The notes beneath the pieces are model-generated. The model was not told where the DNA came from. It saw nothing but the letters and a program-made list of their open reading frames with translations, and searched no databases. From assembly GCA_003577145.1 (NCBI GenBank), contig QEUP01000022.1:17363-81362 (forward strand): a stretch of 64,000 nt of DNA, in the 5' to 3' direction. The translations under genes and the position numbers were made by a program. Position 1 is the stretch's first letter. Every line of letters starts with the position of its first letter. Positions 60,679 to 64,000 of this stretch are shown here, in pieces. Source of the DNA: Acidobacteriota bacterium (lineage in GTDB: Bacteria; Actinomycetota; Acidimicrobiia; Acidimicrobiales; Microtrichaceae).

Positions 60679-62409
60679 ATGCCAAGGACGATCAATCAGT
60701 TCATGTGGGGATACCAGCACGTCTTCCGCACGATGGTGGAGAGTGGAACATCCCGTGCGCTCGAAGCCGTTGGTGTGGCGATGGACATTCGGGTAGTCCT
60801 CGTCGGCTTCCGAGCAGTCGATGGCCCAGTTCACGGCGTGTGTGTCGAGCCGGAGAACGGTCCGCTGACGCAAGCTCACTTTGCCAGCACGCTCGAACGT
60901 GCCTCGGAGCTCCTGGCGGAGGATCCGGAGCAGCAGATCATCACCCGTCCGCAGCCGGTGCCTGACCATCGCATGCAGGGCGTCGCGCTGAAGACTCGCG
61001 CGGAAGCCGTGCGCGAAGCCATCGCTGCGTCAGGAGCCTTCCCCGCGGGTGAGGTGTACGTGAGCGCCTCATCTCCGATGGGTGGGTATGAGGTCCACAC
61101 GTGCGTCGTTGTCGATGCCCAGCGAATCGGCGCGCTCCCGGCCTTTGAGCATGCCGAGGAAGATCGGCTCTACGTCGGACGTTCGTTGGTCCACGAGGTC
61201 ATCGCCGAGTGCCTGCGGCGTGCTGACCGTGCCCTGTACCTCCCCGAACCCGGCGCCGGCCTCAACGTTCTCGGCGCCCCGACGCTTGATGTTGTCCGAG
61301 CAGCAGCAACCCGATTCCTCGATGGCTGTGCGATGCGCACGGGTGGCATGCCAGGCGACCTCCTCGAGGTCCTGGAAGGCATCGTGTCGCTTGAGTACGA
61401 ACGCTCGGCTGCTGATGGTCGCATCGTCGTCGTCGGGCAGAGCCGGGCCTTGACCGTGCGGAGTGTGCTGGCTCGGGCGGTGTCACTCCGCGACTCGCGT
61501 GCCATTCGCAAGCTGCTTGAGGTCTCCGACGAGGACGTCGCGCTGCTCACGGACGGTTCGAAGGTCTTCGGGCTGGGCGACATCGAATCGCGCGAGAGCG
61601 ATGACTCTCCTGCGTTCGAGATCATCGTGCCGTCGCACGCGACCTTTGAGCTGCGACACGACGGCGTGGCGTTGATGCGAGTGGCCTACGGCCGACCAGC
61701 CCTTCCGCGCCCCCTGCTGGACCGCATCCGCTTCGATGATGTGGTGAAGCGCGTCCTCGCTGTGGAGGACACCACGATCCTGTGGACCATCGTCGAAGCC
61801 GCGGCCGGCGGCGGCCACGGAACGATCATCGTCGTCTCGGCAGACGCCGAGGGCGAGGCTGAGCGACTCAGTGGCCAGGCGACTCTGCTCGAACCTGCCG
61901 AACTCCGAGCGGACGACGTCACTCGGTTCTCTCGGATCGACGGCGCGACGCTTCTCGACGTGGAGGGACGGTGCCATGCTGTGGGCGTCATCCTTGATGG
62001 CGAAGCCACCGGTGCCGGCGACCCCTCTCGGGGATCTCGGTTCAACTCGTCGCTTCGGTACCAGGCGTCATCTCGCACGGCTGTAGTCGCCGTGGTCGTT
62101 TCTGACGATGGCTACGTGGACCTCGTCCCCGATCTCAAGCCCATGGTGAAGCGCTCGGACGTCCAAGCGGCAGTCGAAGCGTTTCGCGACGCCGCGACGG
62201 CCGATCCCGTCGAAGGGGAGCGGTTTGCACGCACCCACGATTCGGTGAAGGCGATCTCGTTCTACCTGGATCAAGCGCAGTGCCAGGAAGTGAACGACCT
62301 CTACGAGCACGAACAGGACCGGCGCCTTGAGGGAGGAGGGATTGCCATCAGGGAGTCACCGTTGAGGCCCAACCCGCTGATGAACGACTCCTACTTCTTG
62401 GAGGAGTGA
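60679..62409 (+). CDS. Diadenylate-cyclase (DisA_N)-like protein, degenerate motif
   Basis: The C-terminal part (about 370-500) of this 576-residue protein resembles the DAC domain: GGGHGTIIVVSADAE, then IDGATLLDVEGRCHAVGVIL with DGA near 421-423. RGSRFNSSLRYQASSRTAVV follows, where canonical cyclases have GxRHRAA. The substituted motif matches a branch thought to act as nucleotide sensors or variant cyclases in conflict loci (DACNV-like). The N-terminal region (about 1-360) is not recognised. The ATG follows GGGAGG. It is adjacent to the divergent DUF4365 gene. Confidence 0.7.
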   Translation: MPRTINQFMWGYQHVFRTMVESGTSRALEAVGVAMDIRVVLVGFRAVDGPVHGVCVEPENGPLTQAHFASTLERASELLAEDPEQQIITRPQPVPDHRMQGVALKTRAEAVREAIAASGAFPAGEVYVSASSPMGGYEVHTCVVVDAQRIGALPAFEHAEEDRLYVGRSLVHEVIAECLRRADRALYLPEPGAGLNVLGAPTLDVVRAAATRFLDGCAMRTGGMPGDLLEVLEGIVSLEYERSAADGRIVVVGQSRALTVRSVLARAVSLRDSRAIRKLLEVSDEDVALLTDGSKVFGLGDIESRESDDSPAFEIIVPSHATFELRHDGVALMRVAYGRPALPRPLLDRIRFDDVVKRVLAVEDTTILWTIVEAAAGGGHGTIIVVSADAEGEAERLSGQATLLEPAELRADDVTRFSRIDGATLLDVEGRCHAVGVILDGEATGAGDPSRGSRFNSSLRYQASSRTAVVAVVVSDDGYVDLVPDLKPMVKRSDVQAAVEAFRDAATADPVEGERFARTHDSVKAISFYLDQAQCQEVNDLYEHEQDRRLEGGGIAIRESPLRPNPLMNDSYFLEE

Positions 62410-62411
62410 GG

Positions 62412-63848
62412 TCACGCTCGCAGCGTCACAGAGAGGCGATGGGGGTCGAAAGCTCGTCGTCGTGACATCGCCGAATTCACGGTGACCGAGGCAACGAGGA
62501 TCTCGATGAGCTGGCGCTGGAAGTCGATGCCGGATTCCTCCCACGTCGTCACCAGCTCCTCGAAGGTCGAGGGGATCGACGGCATGTCGGCTCGACCGCT
62601 GGCGCGCTCGGCCTCTGCCGCTCGAATCTGGTCGTCGAGCTTCGCCTGGCGCGATCGGAAGGTTGCGCGGTCGATGTCGCCCTCGGTGTAGAGGTCGATC
62701 AGCCGCTCACGGCGCAGCTGGAGGTCAGCGAGGGCGTCGGAGGCCAACCCAGGCGAGGGCACAGGTGCCAGCTCGGCCATCGCTGCACAAGTCACCGGAT
62801 CGGCGAGCATGCCGCAGATCAGATCGCGCACGTACGCCTCGAGCCCGTTGGCCTGTATGCGGATGCCGCCGCAGCCACCCATCCCTGGACCCTTCCGGCA
62901 GGCGTACGAGCGGCCGCCGTTCTCCCTCGTGAGTGACCGCAGCGCACCGCCGCACTTGCCGCACACGAGGAAGCCGACGAGCGGGTAGGTCCGGCCCTTC
63001 CTGGGCTTCGACTTCCGAGGGGCTAGCGCCGCAACGAGTGCGTCGTGACGGTCCTCGTCGATGATCCTCTTCCACTGGCCCTCGCCGACGACCGTGCCGC
63101 GGTGCGTCCGGAAGCCGGCGATGCGCGGCGAGGTGAGGATCGACGTCAGCGTCTGGACCGTCCACGCCTTGCCGGTCACCGTCGGAACGCCGGCCTGGTT
63201 CCAGTCGGTGCAGATGCTCCACACGGACTCGCCGGCCAGGACGCGGTCGGCCGCCTCCTCGATGCGCGAGACCTCGTCTTCGACGTGCTCGCTCATGTCG
63301 CGCGAGTACCCGTACGGCCGGCCACCGCCGATCCGCGGCACGCCTTCCTTCGCTTCCCGGGCGCGCACGGCCTGCATCCGGTCGGACGTCTTCTTGGACT
63401 CCTCCCGGTCCATCGCCGAGCGGATGCCGATCTCGAACTCGCTCACCCAGCCGTCGGTCGTGGCCACCGCTCGGTCGGGATCACGCCCGGCTTCCTCGAA
63501 CGCATCCACGAGCGGTGCCCAGCCGGGTCCGCCGCCCCGTGACAGTCGATCGGTTTTGTAGGCGACGACGCAATCGACCTCGCCCCGCCGGATCAGGTCG
63601 AGCAGCTCGCCGAACTTCGGCCGGTTGCGGCCTCGGTTGCTGTAGCCCGACGTCGACGGCGCCTCGACCAGCTCGGCGACGACGTCGAGCTTCAACCGGG
63701 CAGCCGCCTCCCGGCACGCCTCGACCTGGACGTCGAGCGACGCCGAGCCCTCCCGAGTGATCGACTGCCGCGCGTAGATCGCGGCTCGACCCCGAAGGGC
63801 CATCGCCGGAGACCGGCGATCCGAGCGCGCGCGAGCAGAGGCAGCCAT
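62412..63848 (-). CDS. Large serine recombinase (integrase) of element 2
   Basis: This 478-residue paralog of the first recombinase has RAAIYARQSITREGSASLD, DRLSRGG, DREESKKTSDRM, a zinc ribbon (VCGKCGG ... CRKGPGMGGCGG) and a C-terminal helix. It has a basic N-terminal extension of about 15 residues; an internal ATG at 63803 would remove it. It is convergent with the diadenylate-cyclase-like gene, three bases from its stop. No hyuB-type core is evident next to its start, unlike the first copy. Confidence 0.92.
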   Translation of the reverse strand: MAASARARSDRRSPAMALRGRAAIYARQSITREGSASLDVQVEACREAAARLKLDVVAELVEAPSTSGYSNRGRNRPKFGELLDLIRRGEVDCVVAYKTDRLSRGGGPGWAPLVDAFEEAGRDPDRAVATTDGWVSEFEIGIRSAMDREESKKTSDRMQAVRAREAKEGVPRIGGGRPYGYSRDMSEHVEDEVSRIEEAADRVLAGESVWSICTDWNQAGVPTVTGKAWTVQTLTSILTSPRIAGFRTHRGTVVGEGQWKRIIDEDRHDALVAALAPRKSKPRKGRTYPLVGFLVCGKCGGALRSLTRENGGRSYACRKGPGMGGCGGIRIQANGLEAYVRDLICGMLADPVTCAAMAELAPVPSPGLASDALADLQLRRERLIDLYTEGDIDRATFRSRQAKLDDQIRAAEAERASGRADMPSIPSTFEELVTTWEESGIDFQRQLIEILVASVTVNSAMSRRRAFDPHRLSVTLRA

Positions 63849-63915
63849 GATCAACGAGTGCGAGATGTCGGCGGCGCGATCGCGCCATCCAAAGCACTAG
63901 GTGACGGCCCGCAGG

Positions 63916-63987
63916 ACATCGTTCCGGCGCGAACCGCTGGACATCGTTCCGCCCTCGGAGTCCTCTTCACAGCATGACATCGTTCCG
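63916..63987 (+). repeat. Three ACATCGTTCCG repeats at the window edge
   Basis: ACATCGTTCCG occurs at 63916, 63941 and 63977, twice preceded by GG and once by TG. Multiple short direct repeats of this kind occur at the ends of IS21-like insertion sequences, where they bind transposase. The adjoining element lies outside the window, so identity is unproven. Confidence 0.4.
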
Positions 63988-64000
63988 GCGGTCGAGCCCG

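Larger units (their letters stand above)
43311..63848. mobile_element. Putative second integrative mobilizable element
   Basis: The organisation repeats that of element 1: core plus hyuB 3' end at the left, defence cargo, a MobF relaxase with its overlapping small gene, further cargo and a minus-strand serine recombinase at the right. No hyuB-like core or 3' end follows the recombinase before the window ends, so the right boundary is unproven. Short repeats of possible insertion-sequence origin lie there instead. Confidence 0.5.

Noticed and set aside
63838..63856. CCATGATCAAC next to the second recombinase start resembles the hyuB attachment core CCATGACCAAC.
   Set aside because: The match is short, overlaps the start codon and is not followed by any hyuB-like coding sequence, so I treat it as chance.

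Overview
The window is a high-GC actinobacterial chromosome segment. Its gene content fits the class Acidimicrobiia, but there is no rRNA marker, so the class is inference. The actinobacterial signs are homodimeric AceE, SUF rather than ISC iron-sulfur assembly, many GTG/TTG starts and dense ATGA/GTGA start-stop overlaps. I found no rRNA, tRNA or CRISPR array.

Region 1 (about 1-31,300) is ordinary chromosome. It holds a cut-off MBL-fold hydrolase, a flavin reductase, a gamma-carbonic-anhydrase-like protein and a four-PAS GGDEF-EAL protein. The SUF genes are split over two loci: sufB / Cys-rich small gene / sufD / sufC1 on the plus strand, and sufC2-sufS-sufU on the minus strand 9 kb away. A 20-bp sequence matching at 18 of 20 positions precedes both SUF operons and is a candidate common operator. 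Between the loci lie a secreted zinc protease, a lipoprotein, decayed genes and two tandem GMC oxidoreductases with a Tat-exported small partner. Then come VapBC, an acyl-CoA dehydrogenase, a structured leader before a 76-aa gene, a hydrolase-fold protein, an HhH-GPD protein, aceE, an RNase H-SLOG fusion, a J-domain protein and hyuA-hyuB (hydantoinase/oxoprolinase).

Region 2 (about 32,500-43,320) is an integrated mobile element inside hyuB. Its right end has a large serine recombinase, 22 bp from an 11-bp core (TGACNAAYAC type) that also occurs three times, in frame, in hyuB at the left junction. Two diverged copies of the hyuB 3' end are present, one just after the left cores and one just after the right core. 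The element therefore seems to carry a spare 3' end that restores its target gene. A later 25-bp tandem duplication has frameshifted the restored gene. Cargo is a pPIWI-associated-nuclease-like protein, a TIR-like (ThsB/DUF1863) protein with a RipA-type membrane protein and a small RyR/DUF7701-like protein, a methylase with a convergent nuclease, and a MobF relaxase broken by a 25-nt deletion.

Region 3 (about 43,320-63,850) repeats the same plan on a larger scale: a hyuB 3' end at the left, defence cargo, an intact MobF relaxase followed by a small overlapping gene, more cargo, and a related serine recombinase at the right. Cargo is a ubiquitin-like conjugation operon (Ubl, E2, JAB-E1, the last frameshifted), HigB with a HigA-ImmA protein, a type I restriction system with AbiE nested inside it, RadC, a DUF4365 protein and a diadenylate-cyclase-like protein. 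The simplest reading is tandem accretion of related mobilizable defence islands at one protein-coding attachment site. The right boundary of the second island is not visible; short repeats resembling an insertion-sequence end begin at the window edge.
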